A stretch of DNA of 64,000 nucleotides from Neospora caninum Liverpool. Its lineage: Eukaryota > Apicomplexa > Conoidasida > Eucoccidiorida > Sarcocystidae. This document shows, piece by piece, positions 1 through 11,420 of the stretch. The position numbers were made by a program, and so were the translations under genes. Location of the stretch: positions 517,635 through 581,634 of the forward strand of contig NC_018394.1 of assembly GCF_000208865.1 (NCBI RefSeq). Direction: 5' to 3'. Numbering within the stretch: the first letter of the stretch is position 1; each line of letters opens with the position of its first letter. The notes under the pieces are model-generated. The model was not told the DNA's origin, did no database searches, and saw only the letters and a list, made by a program, of their open reading frames with translations.

Positions 1-12
1 GCAAGAGAGTGA

Positions 13-450
13 TCACGCAAGGGGGAGTGCAGTTTGAAGCAGACGCACGCATGTTGCAACGCATGTTGCATGCGATAATTCCTCTTTAATGCCCCGGCCG
101 TACTTGTCTTTCTGTGCCTCTTCGCGCTCGTTTTCTTCTTCGTCGCATTCCTGCACGAGCTCGTCGAGACGCGCCAGTGCAGCGCGCCGTTCTCGCGAAG
201 ACAGTTTTGCAGCCCGCTGACAAAAAGGGGGAAAACGCCAATGCTCAATTCAACAAAAGCGTTTCACAAAGCTTCCATCTGCATATATAGATATTTATAC
301 ATATGTGCATATATATGTATATATGTATATGTATAACATGCATGTGCAGTTACAAATATTCATGCACATCCAGTTGTCGACATACATGTATATATATATA
401 TATATATGCATATATACATATGTACACAAATACAAATACGTGAGCATATC

Positions 451-481
<31 letters not shown>

Positions 482-567
482 GTACAGGCACACGTACGTC
501 CGTATACGCAGATATACAGAGATGTATGTATACATACATGCATTTGTGTCCGGATGTAGATGTGTTG

Positions 568-603
<36 letters not shown>

Positions 604-3600
604 TTGGAGGATGACACCGGACGTGCACGCGGAGCCTGTTTCGTGACGGCTCGGCGTCGAGGTTCGCGGCCGAGGTATCCGTGAACGGCGCGTTTTTCTC
701 ATTCTCGAAATCTGTAGGTTTCTGACAGATTTCACTCCCTCTCTTACTCACTCTCTAAAGTGAAAAAACTTTGCCTCTTCCAGGTTGTCCAACATATTTT
801 TCGTTTCTCACTTTCGTCCACTTACGCGTCTCTGCTGCTGCAAGAACCGAAGATGACGATTCCGGTCCACTTGCGTCTTCTTCTTCTCGCGCCGCACTGT
901 TCACACCACATGGGACTCGACGGTTTCACATATGTTTTCACCTACACATATATATCTATATACGTGTGTAAATGCTTAGATGTACAAGCGTGTGTTTCAT
1001 GATACACACATATATGTATATATATATATATATATGCAGCATGAGGCTTCGGAAAGAGGCATATGCACATGAGTGTCGATCTACATGTAAGCACAAAAGC
1101 ACCATATAAACACACACACATCTGTATATACATACATGTTGAGATATCGCCATAAAACGTGCGAGCGCGACATCCAGGAATGCGTTTCGAGCTCACCGGG
1201 TTGTCTGACGAAGCTTGCGTCTTTCGTTTCGTCCTCGCTACTGTCCTGATCGCTTTCGCCGAGTCTGTCTGCCTCCGCATCCTCCGCAACAAAGCGCAGA
1301 GCTCCGTCCGCATCAAACGCGACCTTCTCGCCGCCATGAACCAAACGGTACAGAAGCTAACAAAAAGAAGAAAACACACTCTTACGCGTTATTACGTGGC
1401 CTCTCATCGTCGCAAGGACACAGAAAAGTATAAACGTATGCTTTCATATATATATGCGGATGCAGGGTATACATCGACATGAGCTGACGAGGAGAGCTGC
1501 ATGAAATCGCCCTTCACATCTACTTGTCTGTGAATGTATCTACATGTATCTATACCTAAATATATATATGTCTATATATACATGTGGGATAAATAAACAT
1601 GTGTGCGTATTGCTTCTTGACTGTGGTTTCTATGAGCGTGAAACGTTGTTGTGTCGAGAAAAGCGCCTTTTTTTCTCAAGCGACACCGTTTTCGGCCCCC
1701 CTCGACGCACTCTCTGTTTTTGGCTTTCTGTGAGCTCCTGGATCTTTTCACGTGGAAGGACTTCGGCGAGCGCTGCATCCACGGGTTTTCGGTATTTGCT
1801 GGTTGTCCCGGTCGCTTCTTCTTCCTGCACACTCTTTGCGAGGAGAAGCGCCTCGAGCGCCTCCTGCTGACGAGGCAGCAGATGCTGACTCCGACTGTGC
1901 GCACCAGTCTGCTGCCACTGCTCGCGCTCCTCCAGTGTACATACAGCTGCGGTCAAGAGGGCGTGCGCGTGCGCCTCTGGCGAGGGGTTGTACGACTCGC
2001 CGTGCTCCGGCGTCTGCAGTGCAGGCACCAAGGAGCGCAGAGAATCGAAGCTTCGCAGCGCGCGTGCCGTCAGCCGAGAACGCGTCGTTTTGCCTCGAGA
2101 AGACGCGCGCGTCTCAGAAGAAGAGGGGGTTGTGGACGATCGGGGTTTTTCGGCTTTCTGCCGCTCGTCGCTGCGGGACGGAGAGGCTGCGTCGGGCGAT
2201 GGCGCCTCTGTCTCTTCGCGCCTTCTTTTCTTCGACGCCTTCCCGTCTGATCGCTGCTCGGCCGTCTCGCTCTTCTGAGCAGCTGCAGCCAGAGCTTCCG
2301 AAGCGTTGACGGAGAGCGCAGAGGAAGGGGACGAGGAGACAGGCCAGGAAGGAGTGCGTTTCTTTCGCGAGGGTTTCTCCGACGCAGAGATGGAAGTGCC
2401 CCAGACGTCCACGGCAAGGTGGGACGCACTGCGCGCCTTTTGCGGTTTTTTCGCCGTCTCGCCTGAGGCGGGAGGAGGCGCCGTTCCCTGCATGCATGCA
2501 CGCAGAGCCAGGAAATCCAGTGAGCGAAAAACAGGGCAGAGGAAAACTGGAAACAGACGAAGGACTCGGGACAAAAGCGAGGGAAAACGAGGAATCGAGT
2601 CCCCAGACACTCTCACAGAGCTTGGTGTCGAGGAGATGCCGCGATGCAGATGAACTGCTCTCGTGGCTGTCAATATACAGCAGAGTCCACACAAGTGGTC
2701 ATCTGTCTTCCCGCGGATATCTTTCTGTATCTGTCTCTGAATCGCGCTTCGCCCTTCTTCTCTCTAAGTCTTTGTCAGTTTGGAAACTCCGACGCAAGAG
2801 ACAAAACTCGCGGTGCTCGCCGCCACAGGTTCGCTGCACAGGAGTCCGTTTGGAGGATGCGCGGAGCTCTCGACAAGGCGCTTTAAAAAGCATACGCGTC
2901 ATTGCCCTCAGTCACAGATAAGATATATGCGGAAGTAGACGACGGCCGCTACAGAGAGATCGACACAAAAACCTGCACACGGAGAACCTCGCATGTGAAA
3001 AGCGAAACGCGAGAGAACCGACGCCTCTGGGGTAGCCCGGCGGTGTTTCGCTCACGTTTGCAGGTTGTGCGTTTTCGGCATCTTTCTGTTTGAGAACTTT
3101 CAGGAGTTGTTTCTTGTGGTGCTTCGAAACGACCTGGAGCAGAGGCGCCTTTCTGCTCGCGAGGCACGAGCTGTCTCTCGGCTTGTTCCGCCAGTCGGCC
3201 TGGGAAATTGTCCGACTCTTCACGAGCCTCAGTGCGCGCTGTGTCAGATTCGCGGCTGCTGAAGTCCCTGCGAAAAAAGGGAAACGCGAGACAGGGAGAG
3301 TCGAGGGGGAGAGGGGGAGAGGCAGCGTGCACAGGAGACGAAAGACAAGACAGAAACGACGAGAGAGAAGAGACAAGGGGGCCAGAAACGAGACAGAGCG
3401 AGAATGGAAACAAAGAGAAGGAGAGGAGAAGGAAAGGAGGAGGACACCGACGGGACAAGCGACGGTGAAAAAAAGGGGGCGGGCAGAGAAGAAAAAGAAA
3501 AAGAAACAAAGAAGGGAGAGAAAAGACGAAAGAGAAAACGAAAGGCGAAAGAGAAAAAGAAAGACAGAAGAGAAAAAGAAGACGAAAGAGAAGAGAAAGC

Positions 3601-3910
3601 GACAGAGGAGAAGACCGTTGTTTTTCAGCCGCCGAAGGGACGGAGGACGGTGCGAGTGAGACGAAAAGCGCAGGTGAATCGACAAAACCCCGAGAAGAGG
3701 ACGCGTTTTCCTTCGAACCCGCCTTTGGAGGACAGAGAGGCGCGTTTCGAAGTTCCAGCGGTTTCTCGTACCCTCTGTGTCGAGAGTGAAGAGCTCGCCA
3801 GCCGCGTCGAGACGCTCAACGCGCTCGTGCAGAGTCAAATCTTCCACATGCTGCTCCGTTGACGAAAGGTCGGTCCTCCTCCACTTTTGCTTCTTCGACG
3901 GCGGAGGCAT
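13..3910 (-). CDS. NOP53: NOP53-like ribosome biogenesis protein (C-terminus uncertain, near window edge)
   Basis: Nucleolar 60S assembly factor of the NOP53/GLTSCR2 family, which in other eukaryotes recruits the exosome to pre-60S particles. Exons read on the minus strand: 3772-3910, 3056-3267, 1687-2487, 1197-1356, 826-896, 13-216. Phase closes over all five introns. The start is ATG at 3910 (MPPPSKKQKW). Family marks are GELFTLDTEG near residue 38, a DVWG box near 144, the hallmark ESYNPSPEAH near 281, and a basic helical C-terminal part (KKTQVDRNRHLRFLQQQRR, then an Arg/Glu coiled-coil-like stretch). Residues about 165-265 are Ser/Lys/Glu-rich and probably disordered. In the last exon an in-frame TGA lies at 13-15. 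Known homologues continue past the Lys-Tyr motif seen here (about residue 505), so the gene may instead splice to an exon left of the window. Introns are 300-609 nt. Family assignment is firm; the 3' end is not. Confidence 0.85.
305..599. repeat. AT/TG microsatellite cluster in a NOP53 intron
   Basis: Successive arrays of TA, TATG and CATA units, ending in an uninterrupted TA run at 570-599. It lies in the 609-nt intron between the last two NOP53 exons. Open frames here give only Ile/Tyr repeats and are not coding. Confidence 0.9.
1012..1035. repeat. TA dinucleotide run in a NOP53 intron
   Basis: Simple TA repeat flanked by CATA-rich sequence within the intron between exons 826-896 and 1197-1356. 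Confidence 0.85.
2489..2500. promoter_or_regulatory. TGCATGCATGCA double palindrome overlapping a NOP53 3' splice site
   Basis: The palindrome TGCATGCATGCA contains two overlapping TGCATGC elements, a motif reported in Toxoplasma promoters and matching known ApiAP2 binding preferences. Here it sits at the intron end: on the minus strand it reads TGCATGCATGCAG and the exon begins at 2487. It may be fortuitous. Confidence 0.4.
3279..3606. repeat. Polypurine tract (polypyrimidine on the coding strand) in a NOP53 intron
   Basis: About 330 bases of almost pure A/G on the plus strand (repeated gaga, aaag, gacgaaag units). It lies in the intron between NOP53 exons 1 and 2, so the transcript carries it as a very long pyrimidine tract upstream of the 3' splice site at 3267. 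Confidence 0.85.
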
Positions 3911-5357
3911 CTTTTTCAAAAAAAAGAGGGAGACACACCGGAGAAAACTGAGAGTTGGAAGGAGAAAAAAACGGAGAAGACGGAGAAGACTGAGGAACTG
4001 GAAGAGAGAAGTGTTCTTCTGGAGGAGAGCGAAGGCGCTGGACGCGAGACTCTCTCTCGCTCTCCTTCGCGTTTTAATCCGAATTCTTTCTAGCAGCGCC
4101 TCTTCCTCGTTGCGTGTATGCTGGCGACTCTGAAAACCGCGTTCGCTCGCCGCCTTTTCCGCCACGTTTCAGCGTCTTGTTCCCTTTTTGTGGGGAGTGA
4201 GGAAACCCCGATGCGCAGGAAACCCTCTTCCCAGAAGAAACGGAGGTTCTCCTCGACAAGCGGTCGATAGCGAAACGGAGAGGACGTGAAGAACGCGTCA
4301 GGAGACAGAAAGGAGAGAAAAGGATAGTCTCGAAGGCGAAGAAGAGACACTCGAGATAACGCATGCAACCGCGAAATGACGCGCCCCTCACTGGACCAAC
4401 CGCGAGAAAAAGCCAAGCTTCAACTTTTCTCCTTACTGCATGTGCTTTTGTGACCGTAAATGTGCATCTGTTGTCCTCAAAACGGCCTCGCGAGACAAAA
4501 ATTCTCAAAGAATCCACGCCTCGCAAAATCCGTATATTTGTTCCTTTGAAGCAAAACTCAAGGCTGGGCTGAATACGCATTTAGATGTGTAAAGGTATGA
4601 CATGACAATTCATGTGTTTGGATGCACGGATTTGCGAGTGTGTACGCGTGTGCGTGCATGTGTGGTGTCTCAAATTATTGTAGATAACTGAATAGAGAAC
4701 AAATACGCGCACCGCGCGAGAAAGGAAACAGAATCTCTGTACGTATTTTTGTCGTGCATGTGTGTATCTCGGTGTATGTACAGCCCGGTGTGTTGAGCGT
4801 GGATCTGGACTTCTTTTTTCGATTTCGTGTGCAGGCTGGGGGAGCTGTCAAAACTTGCTTTCTTTACGCGGTGAAAATACACTCTTTTATCTCGAAAGAG
4901 CCTCTGTCGCTTATGCCTGCCTGGTTTCCCCTTCCTTCATTCTTCTCATCTCCCTCCGCATATACACTCGAGGGTATCGACCGGGTGCCGCGCAACTTCT
5001 GCAGAACTCGCGGAAGCCTCGCAGTGCGGCCTAGCCAACCAAGGCCCGTTTGTGTTCGGCGTTCGCTTTCCTTTCTCCTTCGTGCCTTCGCTTTCGTGCA
5101 AAGCGTCCCTCTTCTCGCATTCCCGTCCTTCCGCCCTATTCATCTTTCTCTTCATTTTCCTCTTCATCCCTGTCCTCCGCCTCTCCTTTCGTGCTCCTGT
5201 CGTTTCTTGTTCCGGTCCTTTCGTGCTCCTGTCCTTTCTTGTTCCTCTCTTTGCTTCCTTTTCTTCTTTTCTTCCTTCTTTTTTGTCTCTCCTCATTAGA
5301 AGAGAGATCCCCTCTGGGACTCGGCAGAAGGACGAGAAAAGTCTTCGCGCAGTCCTC
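3911..5357. other. Divergent intergenic region (NOP53 / dehydrogenase)
   Basis: No gene was found. It is the shared upstream region of two divergent genes. It holds GA-rich sequence next to the NOP53 start (3911-4060), a few ATG/TG-rich stretches (4590-4660) and a long pyrimidine tract (5090-5295) that runs into the dehydrogenase leader. Promoters for both genes are expected here, but no TATA-like or initiator element can be called with confidence. Confidence 0.6.
5090..5295. repeat. Pyrimidine-rich tract in the dehydrogenase leader
   Basis: About 200 bases dominated by CTT, TTC and CCT units on the plus strand, with partial internal repetition of a TTTCGTGCTCCTG-type unit (5188-5245). It ends 60 bases before the start codon, so it is probably 5' UTR or promoter. 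Confidence 0.75.
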
Positions 5358-7488
5358 ATGGAGAGTAATTCTTCAGCGGGCCATGACGGCCTCCAAGCCG
5401 CTCGCGCTACCCTGGTCGAGTGCACCCCTGGAAAAACGCAAATCGGTCAGAGCTCTTCACCTCCACGCACACACACGCACATCTCTACATATGCATGTGC
5501 GCACACCTATATGTATATACAGTACGCCTTATTATACATGCACATATATGTATAATATAAAGTTGAATTCCCGTCGTTTTATTGCTCTTTCCTTTTTGAG
5601 ACAAGAGAGAGTCCGTTGTTTGAGCTGAACTCCGCATGCACACATTCACTTGATTACCTACCTATCTGTGTCTACCAGTGTCTATCTGCATCTGTCTACA
5701 TGTACCTCTGCCCATGTCGTCTTCTATACGTTTTTCTTCCCTTTTCCCTCTCCTTTAACATGCATATATAATTATATGTATAATAATATATATGTATATA
5801 TAAAATGTGAGAGAAATGGTAACACTTGGCCAGATGCTCATGTCCGTGGGTTTGGTGTCTACGTTTAGTTGCCTCCGCGTTTTCTCTTTTTCCTGGGGCG
5901 CGAGTCAACGCGTGCATCTCTTGGAATGCAGAAATGTTTTGCAGGATTCATCGGTTTGGGGGTTATGGGTCGGTCGATGGCGACTCATCTCTTGAGAGCA
6001 GGCTACCGGATGAAAGTTTACAAGTACGCAAGGAGCGGGAAGTCTTAAACGCTCAAATGTTCAAAACCCAAAGCGACTGATTCCCTCACACAAACAGCAA
6101 TCCGTACTGGAACGACGCAACCGCCTGTGCTCTTCTCCGTGACAAAGCATTTTCTCGCATCCTCGCGCTTCGTCCCTTTTCCTCTCTCTTCTCTCTTCTT
6201 CTTTCTGTCCCTCCTTCTCTGTCTCTCTCTTTTTGTCTGTCTCTTCTCTGTGTATTCTTCTTCCTTCTCCTCCCCTTCTTCTTCTCTTTCTTCTGTCTCT
6301 CTGATCTGTATCCTCGTCTCATCTTCTCGCTTATCTTCCTTCTTCTCTCTGCCTTCCCTGTCTTCTTCTCTGTTTATCTCTCTCTGTTCGCCGGCGTGTT
6401 CCTTTTCGTCGTTGTTGGCTCCGGCGCCCTACCGTCGCATTTCTTTCGCGTTCTTCTCCACGTTTTTCTGCCTCTGTCTCTTTTCTCCCGTTTAGTCGCA
6501 CTCCGCAAAAGTGCGCGCCTCTCGAGAAGTTGGGCGCCGTCGTGGCGAGAAGTTACCGAGAAGCTGCGGAAGGAAGCGACGTGGTCATCAGCATCGTCGG
6601 TCACCCCGAGGACGTCGAACAAGTCTACTGTGCGTCTCTTTTCGCCTTCACATCCGGAAACAACCGAACGGAGAAACGTGCACCCCTTCGTGACGCCCAT
6701 CTACACCTGCACACATCAATCGATATGTATATGTATACATGTACCTGTGCTTGTGTATTTAGATGTGCATGAAGGGGAGTAAAAATATGCGTATGTGGCT
6801 GTGTGTAGGCATGGATCTGTATTCGTGTGCATATGGGTACACACATACGTCGAGGTATTTGTGTAGACATGTAACTGCATGCCTCTGCGTGTGTGCAGGT
6901 GTATATCAACGTGTGGCTGTGTACATGTGTGTACTTGGAAGGTTTGAATCGAGGCCTCCGAGAGGCTGCATTTCCACATCCGGCTGCGTGCCTGGGACAC
7001 GTTGCCACATCTGAGGCCTCAGAGTCTCGCCTGTCGAGTCGCCAAATTTGCCGATCTCTCCAGGCAGAAAGGAACCAAGGGAGAACGAGAGAAAGGGAAA
7101 AAGCGAGAACAAGTGAGCGACACCAAAAAGGGGAGCGATTTTCGGGATAGTGGACGCAGGCTTTGTCTCTGTTTCTCTGCGTTCCAGTGGGACCTGAGGG
7201 TGCTCTGGAGGCTCTGCGCGAAGGCGGCGTCATTGTCGACATGACCACGAGCACGCCGAGCCTTGCGCAGCGCCTGCACGAGGCAGCTCAGAAGAAACGC
7301 GTCTTCTCTCTCGACGCTCCAGTTTCCGGCGGTACGTACAGGCCACTCACTCGCAGGCTCTGATGAGGTCCAGCACTCGGCACCACAGCGAGAAAAATCC
7401 GGGGAAAATATCGAGAAATAACACTTGGATATGCATATGAACCTAAATGTTCTACCCACCCCATGTGTACATCTTCATACGTCCATGG

Positions 7489-7528
<40 letters not shown>

Positions 7529-9226
7529 CCATATATATATGCGCATATTCTTAGGTGTACATATTTCTTTACATCAACGTAGACAGCAAACCGTATGCAG
7601 ATATATATGTATATATATGTATATATATACACATATATGCCTATATGTGTGTTTGAGGCAGTGTGTGGTTAACTACGTGTGCACTCGTTCTTGTATCGAT
7701 ATATGGTGGGGTACGGAAACACGTGAACCTGTTTGAGATCGGAGGCGGAGGCGCCTCGTTGTTGCCTGCGGTGTGCAAATGTCTGTTGATCTGTTTGACG
7801 AGCTGTTCGAAGAGCACGCATGTGCACCTTTGTTTCCCGGTTTTTTTTGTTCTTTGAAAAGGCGATGTCGGCGCTCGCGAGGCGCGCCTGTCGATCATGG
7901 CGGGAGGAGACAAGGAGGCTTTCCTCGCCGTCTCGCCTGTGTTTGAGATTCTCGGGAAGCAAATCACCTTCTGTGGCGGCCCCGGCACAGGTGCGCGGCT
8001 GAACAGAAGCACTGCGTTTTTGATCGGTTTTGCAAAGCTCATGGTTATCTGCTTCATCGCTCTACGATTCCTCCGAAACGCATCAGCCTGCCGCTCGCGC
8101 TGCTCGGTGTACGCATCTGTGGTCTCGTGACGCCCTTTCCGTGTCTTCTTCTCTATATAGACTCTCCATTTCTCTCTCTTTGCTCTGCGTCACGTGCTCT
8201 CATTCTCTCCTTTTGTTCTCTCCTTCTCTTGTTCTCTTCTCTCCTCGTTCTACCTCTCCTCGTTTTACCTCTCGTTTTACCCTCCACCTCTTTCTCTCCT
8301 CCTCTTCTCTTCCGCTCTCCTTTTTCTTTCTCCTTCGCTCGCTTTCCCTTTCTCTCTCCTCGTAGTCTCATCCACTTCTCTCTTTCTCCTTCTCTCCTTC
8401 TCTCCTTTTCTTCTTCTCTTCTTCTCTTCTCTTTCTCGTAGTCTCATCCACTTCTCTCTCTCCTTGTCCCTCGGCTTTGCGCACACAATGCGCGTTATCC
8501 TTGCTTGGTTTAAAACACGAGGAGCTCAGCACAGCCCTTCGGCGTTGATGACGTGCGCGTGGATTTTCTGGAGCCTCTTTGCGCATGCAGGCCAGCACAC
8601 GAAGATGACAAATCAAATCTTGATCGCCACCAACATGATCGGAGTAGTCGAAGGTGAGTCACGAATTCACCTCGACCGGAGACATCTCTCTCGTTTCTCG
8701 CGTCCTCCCTTGCTTCCCTTCTTCTTCCCTCTTGTGTTCTCCTTTTCCTTCATCCCCGCTTCGCGTTTACTCTTCCCCTTCTCCACTTCTTTCTTTCTTC
8801 GTACCGTCTCTTTCTGGTCCTAGACGCGTGACACTTTGATTGACCGACTTCTCTCGTCTGAACGATTAGGAACGGGCATTCAAGCATTCGTTCGCGAGAA
8901 CGGATGTTCCTGCTTCCAGCTTTTGTGCTGTTGTTCGTCTCAGCGCTTTTGTATGCGAGACGCATGGGCTTGGATCTAGAAAAAACGCTCGCCGCAGTCT
9001 CCACTGGCGCCGCAGGAAGCTGGTAAGAATCTCGAGGCTCCACGAGTTTTGACACTCCGTATTTACACATATGTACATATGTCTACACGTATAGAAGACG
9101 TATTTACGGGTATAATGGCCATCTCTATCAATCTACGTACGTCTACTTCTGAATAACGTCGCATGTAGTGCAAATATGCATATAAATATATAAATGTATG
9201 TATGTATGTATGTATGTATGTATGTA

Positions 9227-9264
<38 letters not shown>

Positions 9265-10170
9265 CACTGCAATCGGAGCGAGAGGAGCGGCGAAGTACGT
9301 GTCGCTGGCGATTGCCTCGAGAGGTGGAGCTGTGATGCAAGAGTGTTGTTTTTGCGTACCGAGGTGTTCACGTGTGGAGAAGCTGTTGCGCTACGGAGAA
9401 GACGTGTTCGCGAAGCTCGTAGGGAGGCGGTGAACAGGCGCCTTCGCGCGAACGTCATTCTTTTCCGAGAGGTGCTGCGTAGTCTCCCCAATGCTCTGCC
9501 GGTCTTAGGTCCCTGGCGAACTACGCACCCCGCATTCTGAGAGGCGACTACGAGCCAGGCTTCTTCGTGGAGCACTTTGTGAAAGACATGCAGATCGCCC
9601 TCACGGAGGCTCGCCGAGCAAACCTCGCCCTCCCAGGTGCGCATGCACGCAGCCTGAGAAGCGCATGCAAAATGTCACAACAGGCACCCTCTGCCTAGCC
9701 AGTGCGGACTTTACTTCTTATATTAATGGATGCTTCTAGGGACATATATGTGGCGACAATTGTCGCGAGAGACCAACCGTGAGATCAAGCTCTTTACAGT
9801 AGATAAATATAAAATATAGGAACGTAAACAGAGTGGATATAGCTGCATTTATGGAGATGCATACATAGAGACACAGATAGACAGAGATGCGTACAGGGAC
9901 AAAGATACATAAAGAGACATTATCGATGCAGAATGAGGGGGAAAGATCCACAGTGAGGCAGGGATATCGAGATATAGATAGTAGAAGGCGGATAGAGAGG
10001 TGCACAGGCGTGCATTACTTTTTTCTTGTATGTTTTTTTTTTCCTCAGGTCTCGCCTTGGCGCACCAGCTGTATGTGTCGGTGATGGCTCTTGGTTTCGG
10101 CAAGAAGGGAATTCAAGCTCTCCAACTTGCTCTGGACAATTTGAACAATTTGCGACAAACAAACAACTGA
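5358..10170 (+). CDS. 3-hydroxyisobutyrate dehydrogenase-type oxidoreductase (6PGDH NAD-binding family)
   Basis: NAD(P)-dependent beta-hydroxyacid dehydrogenase of the 3-hydroxyisobutyrate / glyoxylate-succinic semialdehyde reductase family; the exact substrate is not decidable. Exons: 5358-5445, 5945-6023, 6496-6629, 7188-7331, 7862-7990, 8591-8653, 8944-9022, 9509-9636, 10049-10170. This gives 966 nt, 321 aa, with phase closing at all eight introns. The Rossmann motif GFIGLGVMG is at 30-38, the second-strand VYNRTP at 54-59, the substrate-binding signature DAPVSGG at 143-149, and the catalytic Lys is Lys196 in GQHTKMTNQ. The helical C-terminal domain ends in LRQTNN. Length is normal for the family. 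The 29-residue N-terminal extension has acidic residues and is a poor mitochondrial presequence. Introns are 290-600 nt, several pyrimidine- or AT-repeat filled. The start is the ATG nearest the Rossmann fold in frame; upstream sequence is pyrimidine-rich leader. Confidence 0.95.
6150..6490. repeat. Pyrimidine-rich tract in dehydrogenase intron 2
   Basis: Almost continuous TTC/TCT/CTG sequence on the sense strand filling most of the 472-nt intron upstream of the exon starting at 6496. Confidence 0.8.
7493..7525. repeat. AT dinucleotide microsatellite in dehydrogenase intron 4
   Basis: An uninterrupted AT run of about 33 bases, followed by further CATATA and TGTATA units to about 7650, within intron 7332-7861. 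Confidence 0.9.
8140..8470. repeat. Pyrimidine tract with an internal duplication in dehydrogenase intron 5
   Basis: About 330 bases of CT-rich sequence. A unit beginning CGTAGTCTCATCCACTTC occurs at 8361-8383 and again at 8437-8459 (23 matching bases, 76 bases apart), which points to local duplication or slippage. Confidence 0.8.
8690..8825. repeat. Pyrimidine tract in dehydrogenase intron 6
   Basis: CTT/TTC-rich sense-strand sequence in the 290-nt intron between exons 8591-8653 and 8944-9022. Confidence 0.75.
9195..9257. repeat. TATG tetranucleotide array followed by an AT run
   Basis: About nine TATG units (9195-9230) run directly into an AT dinucleotide array (9232-9257). It lies in the intron between dehydrogenase exons 8944-9022 and 9509-9636. 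Confidence 0.9.
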
Positions 10171-11220
10171 AGTTACGCGATCTGTCTACCCGTCTCTCTC
10201 CCCATGCGCATACCCGCTCGCCTATCTTCTTTGCATGCAAAACGGCACAGTCAAGGCAGAGACAGAAAACGAGTGAGCGTCACCATACAAAGAGTTTCAT
10301 GGATGTATATATATATACATATGTGTATATAGTTGTTCAAGTATACGCAGTTTTATATATAAATGTATATTTGTATACGTGTGGATAAAGTTGTGTCGCC
10401 GAGCGTGTATAACGAGATGCACAGGTGCATGCAGATGTGTCTTTCCTGGCTTCCACGTCGCGAGAGTCTGGGAGGTGATTTGTTTGCTTTTGGAAGAAGT
10501 GTTTCGAAGGCAGAAAGTGTCTTTTTTCAGAGAGCGCAACGTCGAAAAAAGTTCTCAGGGTCCCGACCGGCTTCACCCTCACACGTTCGCACACTTTTGG
10601 AAGTGCAAAAATGTGTCTCGAAAGGCCTTCGTACTCAAAAGCGTACATGTGTATTCATGTAAATATACATCTTCACATATCTCTATGCATGTAACCATGT
10701 ATCTGTGGATATACGTATATGCATGTAGGCATATCTACTTCTATTTGTGTGTATATGCACAAGTTACCATGTGCATGCGTATCTGTCTCCGTACGCATAT
10801 ATTTATATATAGGTAGATACAATTATATACCTAAATATATCAGATATAGAGATGTCGAAACGCCAGAGTGATTTTGGTGACGGGCACTTTCGTCGATTTC
10901 CTGTAAGGAACAGATCTTTGGGTTCGTAGATGTTTTTGCTTTGAAATGTTCAACGTGCTTACGGGGGAAGGGCGAAACAGATGTCTCCGTGCACATTAAA
11001 CTTCCCCTCGCGTTGTATCTGACGCTGTACACCATCACCCCACTAGGCTAAGACAGCAAAAAGTGTCGGATTCCAATATCCCTCGCTTTTCTCCAGAGAT
11101 TTGCATGAGCTCCCAGCCTGAAGATAGCTGAGAGATGTAGAGAGACACGGCGAGGTCTTGAGAGAAAGGAAGCAAAAGCGCGGCGCGGAAGTAAGCCGGT
11201 CCCTCCAAAGGCAGGTGCAC

Positions 11221-11420
11221 AGACACGCAGAGGTAGATTCAGATAGAGGGAGAGAGAAGTAGGTACGGTAGATATGTAGAGAGGGAGATAGTGATAGAGA
11301 GATATATACAGAGAGAGTGATAGAAGGAGACATATATGGAGAGGGAGAGCGATACAAGAAGATATTTCTATGTATATATGCAGAGAGAGTGATGGAGGGA
11401 AATATGTCAGAGAAAAGAAA
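11221..11420. repeat. GA-rich low-complexity block
   Basis: About 200 bases of GAGAGA, GATAGA and GGGAGA units with occasional TATATA, within the intergenic region upstream of the protease. Confidence 0.75.

Noticed and set aside
295..751. Open frames encoding Ile/Tyr/His repeats on both strands
   Set aside because: They are translations of AT/TG microsatellites in a NOP53 intron. The same artefact recurs at 7288-7632, 9143-9340, 15325-15567 and 54603-54980.
3090..3862. Long plus-strand frames rich in Lys/Arg/Glu
   Set aside because: Shadow of the intronic polypurine tract opposite NOP53; no start context, no motifs, fully explained by composition.
8127..8823. Long Ser/Phe/Leu-rich frames on the plus strand, resembling membrane proteins
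   Set aside because: Translations of CT-rich introns of the dehydrogenase gene; hydrophobicity comes from TTC/CTC codons.
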